Assembly: GCF_052076105.1 (NCBI RefSeq)
Contig: NZ_CP197245.1
Location: 2,108,001-2,172,000, forward strand
Source: Tardiphaga sp052076105
Lineage (GTDB): Bacteria; Pseudomonadota; Alphaproteobacteria; Rhizobiales; Xanthobacteraceae
Direction of reading: 5' to 3'
Length of the DNA: 64,000 nt
Shown: piece by piece, positions 1-7,949 of the stretch
How the letters are laid out: every line of letters begins with the position of its first letter
Position numbering within the stretch: position 1 is the first letter of the stretch
Notes under the pieces: generated by a model
The model's database searches: none
Seen by the model: the letters and a program-made list of their open reading frames with translations, nothing else
What the model was told of the DNA's origin: nothing
Translations under genes and position numbers: made by a program

Positions 1-111
1 TTTGAAGCGTTTTGGTCGTTGCGATCCTTCAGAGCGAGCTATGAGGATTGTAGGTGGGGCGTTCTGGCTGGCCGTAGTCGTCGCAATCGTCTTGAGTATC
101 CGAACAATCTT

Positions 112-228
112 GCCGTATGTATGAGGGAGTGAACGCAGGCGCGCAACGCCGTAGCGATAACCCATCGGCGGAGCCTGCCGCATTGACGGACCGCATGGGT
201 TTTCGCTGCGCTCAACCTATCCTCCGGC
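112..228. repeat. Decayed copy of a ~115-bp palindromic intergenic repeat
   Basis: This stretch aligns by eye with the better-kept copy at 972-1083: both share GAACGCAGGCG near the left end, the GCGATAA(C/T)CCATCGGC core, and CGCTGCGCTCAACC near the right end. The terminal inverted repeats are much eroded here. It sits just downstream of the first minus-strand gene. No coding role is seen. Confidence 0.6.
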
Positions 229-524
229 TATCGTGCGCGCTTCGTCGGTCGAGGGTAGCGCTTCGCGAGCGCGCCCATGAAAATCGCTGCAAAGATCGGC
301 GGCGAGAATAGCGCAATGTTATGAGCATGAATGGTCGTCGTGATGACGTCTGTCGGCACGACGATGCTCGATATGACGTAGCCGGCGAGTGCGGCGACAT
401 AGGCGGACAGGAAAGTCAGCCATCCCAGACCGACAGGTAGTCGCGCGATCAGGTAGCCCACGGCTCCGCCGGGGATCGCTGCGATGACGAAGAATGCGCA
501 CCAGACGAAGAGGATAATCTCCAT
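228..524 (-). CDS. Small hypothetical membrane protein
   Basis: Not recognised as a named family. The product of about 98 residues is strongly hydrophobic, with roughly three membrane segments (from the start MEIILFVWCAFF, then the GGAVGYLIARLPVG stretch, then the SPPIFAAIFMGAL stretch), and ends in a basic tail KRYPRPTKRAR. I chose the inner ATG at 524 because AAGGA lies about 10 bases upstream and the first membrane helix begins there; an upstream ATG at 584 would add a non-hydrophobic leader. It lies between two repeat copies with another small membrane protein upstream. Function unknown. Confidence 0.5.
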   Translation of the reverse strand: MEIILFVWCAFFVIAAIPGGAVGYLIARLPVGLGWLTFLSAYVAALAGYVISSIVVPTDVITTTIHAHNIALFSPPIFAAIFMGALAKRYPRPTKRAR

Positions 525-617
525 GCCAATACGGTCCTTCGTCGCCGGCTCAAAATGAATTGCGAACCGACAGCATCCTATCACGCGCCTGCTGCGACCG
601 GCCTTGTTCGGACCAGC

Positions 618-932
618 CTATCTGGCGGGAGGGCCGGGCTTGTCAAGCCACCATCTGCGAATGCCGAGGGCCACACCGACACAAACAAGAAGGCTGAAGG
701 CGGCGATTAGTAGGTTGATGACGAGATTGACAAGGAATCCGAACGGCGCACTTGCATATGTGATCGGCACCAATGCGCGGTTGCCCCGGTCTCCGGTCCA
801 GATCAGCAGTTCTCCCGTCGTACAGAGGTGATAGAATTGGGAGAACCCGATCCATATGACCGCGATGCAGAGGGCTGCCGTGACGGTGTGATTGGCGACA
901 GCGCCGATGAATTTCAGCCACTCCCTGGTCAT
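618..932 (-). CDS. Small hypothetical membrane protein
   Basis: A 104-residue product with two or three likely membrane segments: around residues 12-32, and a long hydrophobic run at 63-90 (FLVNLVINLLIAAFSLLVCV). The C-terminal tail IRRWWLDKPGPPAR is basic, as expected for a cytoplasmic end. No family recognised. It faces the same way as the gene at 228-524 with about 93 bases between them, so they may be co-transcribed. No strong ribosome binding site is visible before the ATG, so the exact start is uncertain. Confidence 0.5.
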   Translation of the reverse strand: MTREWLKFIGAVANHTVTAALCIAVIWIGFSQFYHLCTTGELLIWTGDRGNRALVPITYASAPFGFLVNLVINLLIAAFSLLVCVGVALGIRRWWLDKPGPPAR

Positions 933-971
933 TGTCGATTTCTGTCATGTATGCGCACCTAATGCCAGCGA

Positions 972-1083
972 GCCGTAGGATGGGTTGAACGCAGGCGGAG
1001 AGCGCCGGAGCGATAATCCATCGGCCGAGCTTGCCGCATTGTTCGGCCGATGGGTCTTCGCTGCGCTCAACCCATCCTACGGC
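972..1083. repeat. Palindromic intergenic repeat with perfect 17-bp ends
   Basis: The ends form a perfect 17-bp inverted repeat: GCCGTAGGATGGGTTGA at 972-988 and its complement at 1067-1083. The core holds a second, weaker inverted pair. A decayed copy lies at 112-228. This resembles the abundant extragenic palindromes of Bradyrhizobium-type genomes; that family assignment is from memory. Confidence 0.8.
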
Positions 1084-1108
1084 GAGTTGCCCCGCTACTC
1101 ATGCCGGA

Positions 1109-1492
1109 TCAAAACATCCCGTTCTGGTTCTGCGCTTCCGCAGGCATGGGCTGCAGCACGTCCCAGTGTTCGACGATCTTGCCGTCCGGTGTCAGCCGGA
1201 AGATATCGATGGCGGCGTAGTCCTGGTCGCCGGGCCAGTGCTGCAGTCCATGCAGCACCACGAACTCGCCCTCGGCGATTATCCGCCGGATCGTGACGTG
1301 CTTGCCGGGCCAGTCGCGCGCCATGCGCTCGAAATAGGCGATGAAGCCGTCGATGCCGTCGGAGACATGCGGATTATGCTGGATGTAGCTGTCGCCCGCA
1401 TAAAGCGCGATCGCCTCGCGGGGGCGGCAGTCGTTGAACATCAACTCATAGAAGGCGACGACATTGGCCTTGTTGCGGGCGGTATCGGTCAT
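1109..1492 (-). CDS. SnoaL-like / NTF2-fold protein
   Basis: A 127-residue protein of the SnoaL-like NTF2 superfamily. Visible hallmarks are the helix NKANVVAFYELMFNDCRP, the motif YIQHNPHV near residue 45, and the ending sheet IDIFRLTPDGKIVEHWDVLQ typical of this family, which includes polyketide cyclases and ester hydrolases that act on small hydrophobic ligands. The true substrate cannot be told. The start at 1492 is preferred over the ATG at 1507 because GGAGG sits five bases before it. It is flanked by two palindromic repeats and is probably transcribed alone. Confidence 0.8.
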   Translation of the reverse strand: MTDTARNKANVVAFYELMFNDCRPREAIALYAGDSYIQHNPHVSDGIDGFIAYFERMARDWPGKHVTIRRIIAEGEFVVLHGLQHWPGDQDYAAIDIFRLTPDGKIVEHWDVLQPMPAEAQNQNGMF

Positions 1493-1537
1493 GGCGGCCT
1501 CCGGCATGCTGGATCGGGCTCAAGCCTGTGCGATCTT

Positions 1538-1631
1538 CCGTAGCCCGGATGGAGCGAAGCGTAATCCGGGATTCAGCGTTTCAGTTAGCTCGCCGGTCCC
1601 CGGATTGCGCTTCGCTCCATCCGGGCTACGG
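1538..1631. repeat. Palindromic repeat with perfect 24-bp arms
   Basis: CCGTAGCCCGGATGGAGCGA... at 1538-1561 is the exact complement of 1608-1631, separated by 46 bases that contain a further imperfect pairing (AATCCGG with CCGGATT). It lies between the start of the SnoaL-like gene and the 3' end of the Kef-type gene. A dispersed extragenic palindrome, unrelated in sequence to the one at 972-1083. Confidence 0.8.
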
Positions 1632-1635
1632 CTTC

Positions 1636-3465
1636 CTACGGCTTCGCCGCCGCTCCTAACGCGCTCGTGTCTGTGCTCTCCGTATTCGCCGCCCTCGTCT
1701 TGAAGAACGGGCTTGGCTCCGGCGTCTCCGCGTTGCCGCGGAGCAGCTTGCGGCCGGCTTCAAGGCCGCCGATGACTTCCAGCTCCACGCGCTGCGCGTC
1801 GCGATCGCGGACATCGGCGATGGCTTCGCGGGCCTCGTCTTCGTCGAGGCCGAGGCCGGTCAGGACGGCTTCGCTGAACAGCAGTGCGGATTCGAAGGTT
1901 TCGCGGATCTGGAAATCGACGCCGGCATGAATGAGGCGCAGCGAATGGCCGCGGTCGTAGGAGCGGACATAGAGTTTGGCCAGCGGGAATTCCGAGCGAC
2001 AGAGTTCGACGATGTGGTCTGCTGCCTCCGGCTTGTCGACACAGATCAGGATCGCTTCAGCGGTCCCAGCGCCGGAGGCGTGCAGCACGTCGAGGCGGGT
2101 GCCGTCGCCATAATGGATCTTGAAGCCGAAATTGCCGGCGGCGCGGATCATGTCCACATCGGTTTCGATCAGCGACAATTCGATGTTGCGCGCCAGCAGG
2201 GCCTGGCTCGCCACCTGCGCGAAGCGGCCGAAGCCGATGAACAGCACTTTTCCGCGCAGGCCGTCGGCTTTGTCGATGCCGTCCATGGAGACCGGCGTGC
2301 GCTGCCGCATCTGCGCGTGGATCAGCAGCACGATGGGCGTCAGTGCCATCGACAGGATGACAATCGCGCTCATGACAGCCGAGACGCGGGTGTCGAAGAT
2401 GCCCGCGGTCCCCGCTGCCGCATAGAGGACGAAGGCGAATTCGCCGCCTTGCGCGAACAGCGCGGCGCGGTGGGTGGCGGCGGCGTGATCAGACTTTGCG
2501 AGGCGCGCGATCACATAGATGCCGATCGCCTTGACGATCATGAAGGCCACGACGCCGCCCAGCACCATGATCCATTCACTGGCGACGATGCGCAGATTGA
2601 GCGACATGCCGACGCTGAGGAAGAACAGGCCGAGCAGGATGCCGCGGAACGGTTCGATGTCGGCCTCGAGTTGATGCCGGAAGTTCGATTCCGAGAGCAG
2701 CACGCCGGCGAGGAAGGCGCCCATCGCCATCGACAGGCCGACGCTCTGCATGAATACGGCGGAGCCGAGCACGACGAGCAGCGCGGCGGCCGTCAGCACT
2801 TCGCGCGCGCCGGCACGCGCGATGATGCGGAAGAACGGATCGAGCAGCCAGCGGCCCGCCGCCAGCAGCGCGGCGAGGCCGGCCAGCGCAATGGCGGCGC
2901 TCTGCCACATCGGCTGGGCATTCGCGGCGGTCGGGGCATCGGCTGCGCCCCAGATGGCCACCAGCGCCAGCAGCGGCACGATGGCCAGATCCTCCAGCAG
3001 CAGGATGGCGATGGCGCGCTGGCCCTCGGGCGAGGTGGTCTCGTCCTGCTCTTCAAGCAGCTGCATGATGACGGCGGTGGAGGACAGCACAAAGCCCATG
3101 GCGCCGATCATGGCGATGGGGAAGGCGAGGCCGGCGGCCATGCCGACCAGTGTGAGCAGAAAGCCGCAGGTGATGACCTGTGCTGCGCCGAGGCCAAAGA
3201 TCTGCCGCCGCAGCTTCCACAGTTTCGACGGGCGCATCTCCAGCCCGATGATGAACAGGAACATGACGACGCCGAGCTCGGCCGTATGCAGCAGCGTCTC
3301 GGGATCGTTGAACAGGCCGAGGCCGAACGGCCCCACGGCGAGGCCGGCGGTGAGATAGCCGAGGACGGAGCCGAGCCCCAGGCGCTTGAACAGTGGCACC
3401 GCGACGGTGGCCGCACCCAGCAGGACGATCGTGTGTCCCAAACTAAAACCGGCAGCGTCCGCCAT
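1636..3465 (-). CDS. Kef-type monovalent cation:proton antiporter (CPA2) with RCK_N domain
   Basis: A 609-residue inner-membrane antiporter of the CPA2 family, exchanging K+ (or Na+) for protons. The membrane domain spans about residues 1-385 and carries the family signatures GLEMRP (74-79), LLLEDLAIVPLLAL (155-168) and FAQGGEFAFVL (336-346). A regulatory Rossmann RCK_N (TrkA-N) domain follows with the nucleotide motif GFGRFAQ at 410-416. The C-terminal tail is alanine-rich and low in complexity. GAGGG precedes the ATG. The whole resembles KefB/KefC, but no KefF/KefG partner oxidoreductase lies next to it, so glutathione gating is not established. Confidence 0.92.
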   Translation of the reverse strand: MADAAGFSLGHTIVLLGAATVAVPLFKRLGLGSVLGYLTAGLAVGPFGLGLFNDPETLLHTAELGVVMFLFIIGLEMRPSKLWKLRRQIFGLGAAQVITCGFLLTLVGMAAGLAFPIAMIGAMGFVLSSTAVIMQLLEEQDETTSPEGQRAIAILLLEDLAIVPLLALVAIWGAADAPTAANAQPMWQSAAIALAGLAALLAAGRWLLDPFFRIIARAGAREVLTAAALLVVLGSAVFMQSVGLSMAMGAFLAGVLLSESNFRHQLEADIEPFRGILLGLFFLSVGMSLNLRIVASEWIMVLGGVVAFMIVKAIGIYVIARLAKSDHAAATHRAALFAQGGEFAFVLYAAAGTAGIFDTRVSAVMSAIVILSMALTPIVLLIHAQMRQRTPVSMDGIDKADGLRGKVLFIGFGRFAQVASQALLARNIELSLIETDVDMIRAAGNFGFKIHYGDGTRLDVLHASGAGTAEAILICVDKPEAADHIVELCRSEFPLAKLYVRSYDRGHSLRLIHAGVDFQIRETFESALLFSEAVLTGLGLDEDEAREAIADVRDRDAQRVELEVIGGLEAGRKLLRGNAETPEPSPFFKTRAANTESTDTSALGAAAKP

Positions 3466-3572
3466 GAACCCTCTTTCGTTGATCTGCCGGATGTCTCAGC
3501 CCGGCGCGCCTGGCACTTCGGTTGCATATGCCAGTGTCGCGAGCAAGGTGAGGGACTGTCGCGCCCGTCTGG

Positions 3573-4613
3573 TCACGCTTGCGCGTGAGCGGTGCGTATG
3601 ATCGGCGCGACGTCAGTGCCGAGAAGCTCGATCGAACGCTTCATGGCGGCAGTTGCGAGCGATGCAGTGCTCATCTGGAAGGTGATGCGCGAGACACCGC
3701 CGAGGGCCTCATCGGCATGGCGCATCTTCGCTGCGACCGTTGCGGGATCGCCGACGAGGAACGCGCCTTCCGGGCCGGCCATGGCGTCAAATTGCTGGCG
3801 CGACGGTGGTGACCAGCCACGTTCGCGGCCGATTCTCGCCGTCAGATGCGCCCAGCCGGGGAAGAAGGCGTCCCTGGCTGCCGTATCGGTCTCGCCGACA
3901 AAACCCATCGCATGCACACCCACTTTGAGCTTGTCGGGGCTGTGCCCGGCGCGGCTGCCGGCGTCGCGATAGAGATCGACGAGCGGACGAAAACGTTCGA
4001 ATGTGCCGCCGATGATCGCGACCATCAGGGGCAGGCCCAGCGTACCGGCGCGCGCGAAGGAGTCCGGCGTGCCGCCGACGCCGATCCAGACCGGCAGCCG
4101 GGCTTGATGCGGACGTGGATAGACACCCTGGCCCTCGAGCGCCGAACGAAAGCGACCTTTCCAGATCGGATGTTTGGTCTCGCCAAGCTTCAAGAACAGC
4201 GCGAGCTTCTCGGCAAAGAGTTCGTCATAGTCCCGTGGGTCCATGCCGAACAGCGGATAGGCTTCGCCAAACGAGCCACGACCAACGACGAGTTCCGCAC
4301 GGCCCTTCGAGATGAGATCGAGAGTCGCGAATTCCTGGAACACGCGCACGGGATCAGCGGCGCTCAGCACCGTCACGGCGCTGGTCAAACGAATCTGGCT
4401 GGTGCGCGCTGCTGCTGCGGCCAGGATGATCGCGGGCGCGGAATCGAGGAACTCGGCGCGGTGGTGCTCACCGATGCCGAAGACATCGAGCCCAACCCGG
4501 TCGGCGACCTCGACCTCATCAAGGAGGTCCGCCATGCGATCGGTCGCTGAAGGCAGCTTGCCCGTCGCCGGATCGGGAAGGATGGCTGCAAAACTGTCGA
4601 TGCCGATTTCCAT
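3573..4613 (-). CDS. LLM-class flavin-dependent oxidoreductase
   Basis: A 346-residue luciferase-like monooxygenase. Family hallmarks are the early DEVEVADRVGLDVFGIGEHH (the GEHHR motif near residues 48-52), the SAVTVLSAADPVRVFQEFATLD segment, and GRAELVVGRGSFGEAYPLFG. Such enzymes use reduced FMN (or F420 in other phyla) to oxidise small organics; the substrate cannot be read from sequence. It is 42 bases downstream of the porin gene and 107 bases upstream of the Kef-type gene on the same strand, so the hydrolase, porin and LLM genes may form one transcription unit concerned with uptake and breakdown of a small compound. That link is inference. Confidence 0.9.
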   Translation of the reverse strand: MEIGIDSFAAILPDPATGKLPSATDRMADLLDEVEVADRVGLDVFGIGEHHRAEFLDSAPAIILAAAAARTSQIRLTSAVTVLSAADPVRVFQEFATLDLISKGRAELVVGRGSFGEAYPLFGMDPRDYDELFAEKLALFLKLGETKHPIWKGRFRSALEGQGVYPRPHQARLPVWIGVGGTPDSFARAGTLGLPLMVAIIGGTFERFRPLVDLYRDAGSRAGHSPDKLKVGVHAMGFVGETDTAARDAFFPGWAHLTARIGRERGWSPPSRQQFDAMAGPEGAFLVGDPATVAAKMRHADEALGGVSRITFQMSTASLATAAMKRSIELLGTDVAPIIRTAHAQA

Positions 4614-4655
4614 GAGAACTCCTTGTTCAAGTCGTCGATCAGATATGTGTCATTG

Positions 4656-6056
4656 CTAGAAGCGGAAGTTCGCCATCACGCTGATCAAGGTGATGGTCTG
4701 CGCAGGCCCGGTCTCCGATATGAATTGCCCGGCTTCGAAGGCACTCAACGATGCAGACAGATTGAGCTCGGCCGTAGCCTGCCATGCTACGGACAGCTCG
4801 ACCTGATGTCCGATGTAGCGTGCATCGCTGCCTTTGCCGCTTCTCACGAGATTTCCGGGGACCCCGTAAATCCCGTCGGCCGTGCTCTGTCGCCAATAGG
4901 CCGCTCCGGTGAGCGAGACTGCGACATCTTTGCGCGGATAGACGGTGATCGACGGCCGGACCTGAATGAGGTTGTGCGGGCCGACCGGAGACAGAGCACC
5001 GAAGTATTTGCCCCTCGGAAATAGAGGATTGAACGTCCCGAGCTTTGAATCGTCCGGGTTGCCGTCTCCCGAAATAACATCGGACATGAACCGGAGTTCG
5101 GGTTGAAGTGGCATCTGGAGGAAGCGATAGCCGAATTCACCACCAATACCCCATGCTTCCACGCGTTGCGTTCCGAAAGTCCCACGTTGTAGGGCGCCTT
5201 CGACATTCCAGAACCAGGCGCCGGTGTCGCCGAAGATTCGCGTTCCGAATGTATGCGCGAGTTCCCTGCCGCGGCCTTGATCGAAAACCGCATCGTGATC
5301 CAGCAAACCGAGATAGTAGATATCGACACCGATCGACTTGTTCTCCCGCAGCCATTGCGTTGCATAGGCGCCCCAGACGGATTTTTGGCGCGACACGCGA
5401 TCATCAAAATCGCCCGGAAAATTGTCGACGGGACGGGCGTAAAACAGCGTCATCTGGCGATCAAGTCCGCTGACGATCGCGTCGAGACCGTCAAAGGCCT
5501 GCGGGACATTGGGACCGTAGCGGGTGTCGATGAAGCGGCCAGCGCCCAGCGACATCAGCTTGCGTCCCGCCGACATCCGCAGTGTGCTGCGGTCTCCGAC
5601 ATCCATTTCGATCTCGCCGAATGCCTGAAGCATATCGGCGCCGGTCGTATCGACCGGACGCTCGGGACGGTTGGTGCCGGTGATCGCCGAAAAGATGGGT
5701 TGGGTGAAAAACCGCACCTTTCCCGCGTGAAGGTCGGCATAGGGCATGAAACGGTGCCAGATATAACTGTCATTCGGCGCGGATCCCCAATTGACGTTGG
5801 TATAGCCTTCGTAGCGCGACCGGACTTCCATGCCCGTCGCGAGATAAATCAATGCTTGCTCCTGCAACGGGATGTATTTGAAGGGCTCCGTCCAATGGCC
5901 GGTTCGCTTGGATGGATCCGCGAGATAGGACCAATCCTCGCGATATCGTTCGTTCGTCAGCGTTGGCGCGCGTTCGACGTCGGTGCCGACCTGTGCCTGT
6001 ACGAATGTAGTCGTCGCGGCGATCGTCGCCGCAAGAACGAAGCTCAACTTGATCAT
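4656..6056 (-). CDS. Alginate-export-type outer-membrane beta-barrel protein
   Basis: A 466-residue protein with a signal peptide (residues 1-21, cleaved after FVQA) and alternating beta-barrel strands to the C-terminus, which ends ANFRF with the terminal aromatic used for barrel insertion. The pattern EVRSRYEGYTN, then SYIWHRFMPYADLHAG and FGEIEMDVGDRSTLRMSAGRK fits the alginate-export (AlgE-like) barrel family. In bacteria without an alginate operon these proteins act as porins for organic anions or aromatics. No alginate biosynthesis genes are in view, so a general uptake or export porin is more likely than true AlgE. Confidence 0.85.
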   Translation of the reverse strand: MIKLSFVLAATIAATTTFVQAQVGTDVERAPTLTNERYREDWSYLADPSKRTGHWTEPFKYIPLQEQALIYLATGMEVRSRYEGYTNVNWGSAPNDSYIWHRFMPYADLHAGKVRFFTQPIFSAITGTNRPERPVDTTGADMLQAFGEIEMDVGDRSTLRMSAGRKLMSLGAGRFIDTRYGPNVPQAFDGLDAIVSGLDRQMTLFYARPVDNFPGDFDDRVSRQKSVWGAYATQWLRENKSIGVDIYYLGLLDHDAVFDQGRGRELAHTFGTRIFGDTGAWFWNVEGALQRGTFGTQRVEAWGIGGEFGYRFLQMPLQPELRFMSDVISGDGNPDDSKLGTFNPLFPRGKYFGALSPVGPHNLIQVRPSITVYPRKDVAVSLTGAAYWRQSTADGIYGVPGNLVRSGKGSDARYIGHQVELSVAWQATAELNLSASLSAFEAGQFISETGPAQTITLISVMANFRF

Positions 6057-6202
6057 CAGGCGTTTTCATCGACGAGGGCAGTCAGATCTTGGACGGGACA
6101 GTTCGTTCCCGCTGCATTTGGCCGTTGTTTTGCGCTGAGGGTGGACGGCGAAACCGCGATGAGCGGTCGATGCTCGTACAGTTGCGCCGTCCCTTGTCTC
6201 AG

Positions 6203-6850
6203 TTAGCTTTTCGGCACCGGCGTGTTGAGCAGCTGCTGTTCCCACACATAGGCGATGCCGGTGCCGCCGCCGTGCTGGATCATGATGTCCGTCACTCCTG
6301 GCACCGTCTCCAGCCGGGCCCAGTCGCGCTGCCATTCGCCGATCACCGCGAACCAGGTCATCATGTTGGCGCCAGCCCGGATCATGCGCTGGATCGCGAC
6401 CTCATGGGCTTCCAGCGACATGCCGCCGGACGCGTCGGTGACGACAGTAACGTCCCAGCCCTCGCCGAGCGCCTGGATCGTGGGCATTGCCACGCAGACT
6501 TCGGTCCACAGGCCAGCGATGATGAGTTGCTTGCGACCCGTTGCCTTCACCGCGTTCACCACCTTCGGATCTTGCCAGGTGTTGACCCAGGTCCGGTCGA
6601 TCACCTCCTGTCCGGGGAAGACATCGGTGATCTGTGGAAACAGGACGCCGCCACGTTCAATGAGCACGCTCGTCAGGATCGTGGGAACGCCGAACACCTT
6701 GGCGGCCTTGGCCAGACCCACCGTGTTGTTGATCACCGACTGTTGGTTGTGGCTGTTCAGAGCGGCCATCTGGAACGGCTGGTGGTCGATCAGAACGAGA
6801 ACCGAGTCTTCGGGGCGAAGAAGCGACGCAAGGCCATTACGAAAGGTCAT
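6203..6850 (-). CDS. Isochorismatase-family (YcaC-like) cysteine hydrolase
   Basis: A 215-residue cysteine hydrolase. The N-terminal LIDHQ supplies the catalytic Asp (about residue 22) and LWTEVCV supplies the nucleophilic Cys (about residue 119), both in YcaC-like context (GRKQLIIAGLWTEVCVAMPT, then VVTDASGGMSLEAHE). YcaC-type members are octameric hydrolases of unknown natural substrate. An upstream in-frame start would add over 100 residues that overlap the divergent regulator and look non-coding, so the ATG at 6850 is used. It is divergent from the LysR gene, the usual layout for a LysR target. Confidence 0.9.
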   Translation of the reverse strand: MTFRNGLASLLRPEDSVLVLIDHQPFQMAALNSHNQQSVINNTVGLAKAAKVFGVPTILTSVLIERGGVLFPQITDVFPGQEVIDRTWVNTWQDPKVVNAVKATGRKQLIIAGLWTEVCVAMPTIQALGEGWDVTVVTDASGGMSLEAHEVAIQRMIRAGANMMTWFAVIGEWQRDWARLETVPGVTDIMIQHGGGTGIAYVWEQQLLNTPVPKS

Positions 6851-6998
6851 GAATATATCCTCTGCTGCCGTTGTAAGTGAGACGGATCGGGAGACATGCG
6901 CCAACGGCGACGTTGTCTGAGGGCGTATTGCCGTTCTGGTCGGTAATGCGATAGTGACCGCTCGTGCCAAGCTGTGTCGCAGAACGGGGAACGCCGAA

Positions 6999-7892
6999 TT
7001 GGATATCGAAGATCTCAGGACGTTCGTGGAAGTCGCCGACGCCGGGGGCGTGTCATCCGCCGCGCGCCGGCTCGGCGTCTCCAAGTCCATCGTCAGTCGG
7101 CAACTCGCCAGGCTCGAAGCGGAACTCGGCGCCCAGCTTCTGGCAAGAACCACGCGTGGAGCTGCGCTCACGGAAGTCGGCGTCACGTTTCGCGATCACG
7201 CGGCGCGCGCCTGCGGCGAGATCGACGCAGCCCGGGAATTGATCCAGCCTGACGGTGAGCTTTGCGGGCGACTGCGAATTGCCGTGCCGCTTACTTTCGG
7301 TCCAACGCACCTGGCTCCCGTGCTTGCGGACATGGCGCGACGGCACCCGCAGCTCCACGTCCATACTGTCTACGGTGATCGCTTCGTTGATCTCATTGCC
7401 GAAGGTTTCGATTGCGCGATCCGAGTTGGTTATCTTCCGGACTCCAACCTGATCGCGCGGTATGTCGGGCCTATTTATGCAAAACTGGTCGCGAGCCCGG
7501 ACTACATCGAAGCGCATGGTTCCCCCGAGACGCCGGACGAACTCGTTGCGCATCAGGCTCTCATGCAGGGCACCGAAGCCTGGCAATTCATGGATGGCGA
7601 CAAGACAATCAGGGTGCATCCGCAAGGGCGCTTCAAAGCCGACAACGGCACGGCGCTCCGCGCCGCCGCATTGGCAGGACTCGGCATCGCCTGGCTCCCC
7701 GATGGCATCACCGATGACGATGTCGCCTCCGGCGCGCTGGTTCCGGTCATGACACGTTATCCGCCGCCACAGGCAGGAGTTTATGTGGTCCGCCCGCCAA
7801 GTCAGCATCCCGCACGGAAAGTGCGGGTTCTTACCGAAATGCTGATCGCATGTTTTGAAAAAGCCCCGCGCCCTGCGGGTGTCGGTCACTAA
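6999..7892 (+). CDS. LysR-family transcriptional regulator
   Basis: A LysR-type activator or repressor. The N-terminal winged helix-turn-helix runs DIEDLRTFVEVADAGGVSSA through SKSIVSRQLARLEAELG, followed by the linker and a periplasmic-binding-fold effector domain (GRLRIAVPLTFG... to the C-terminus). The TTG at 6999 is chosen: it puts the HTH at the usual distance from the N-terminus and has GGGGA about nine bases upstream. A GTG at 6954 would add 15 residues. Effector domain features (FDCAIRVGYLPDSNLIARYVGP) match the CrgA/PecT-type branch. It probably controls the divergent hydrolase-porin-LLM set. Confidence 0.92.
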   Translation: MDIEDLRTFVEVADAGGVSSAARRLGVSKSIVSRQLARLEAELGAQLLARTTRGAALTEVGVTFRDHAARACGEIDAARELIQPDGELCGRLRIAVPLTFGPTHLAPVLADMARRHPQLHVHTVYGDRFVDLIAEGFDCAIRVGYLPDSNLIARYVGPIYAKLVASPDYIEAHGSPETPDELVAHQALMQGTEAWQFMDGDKTIRVHPQGRFKADNGTALRAAALAGLGIAWLPDGITDDDVASGALVPVMTRYPPPQAGVYVVRPPSQHPARKVRVLTEMLIACFEKAPRPAGVGH

Positions 7893-7949
7893 CGCACGAA
7901 CCAAACGGATGGTGCACAGGGGCCGGCCGAGGCTTAAGTCGTGCGCGGC

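Noticed and set aside
1927..3588. 553-codon open frame antisense to the Kef-type gene
   Set aside because: Same mirror effect; composition is His/Gln/Asp-rich and no family pattern is seen.
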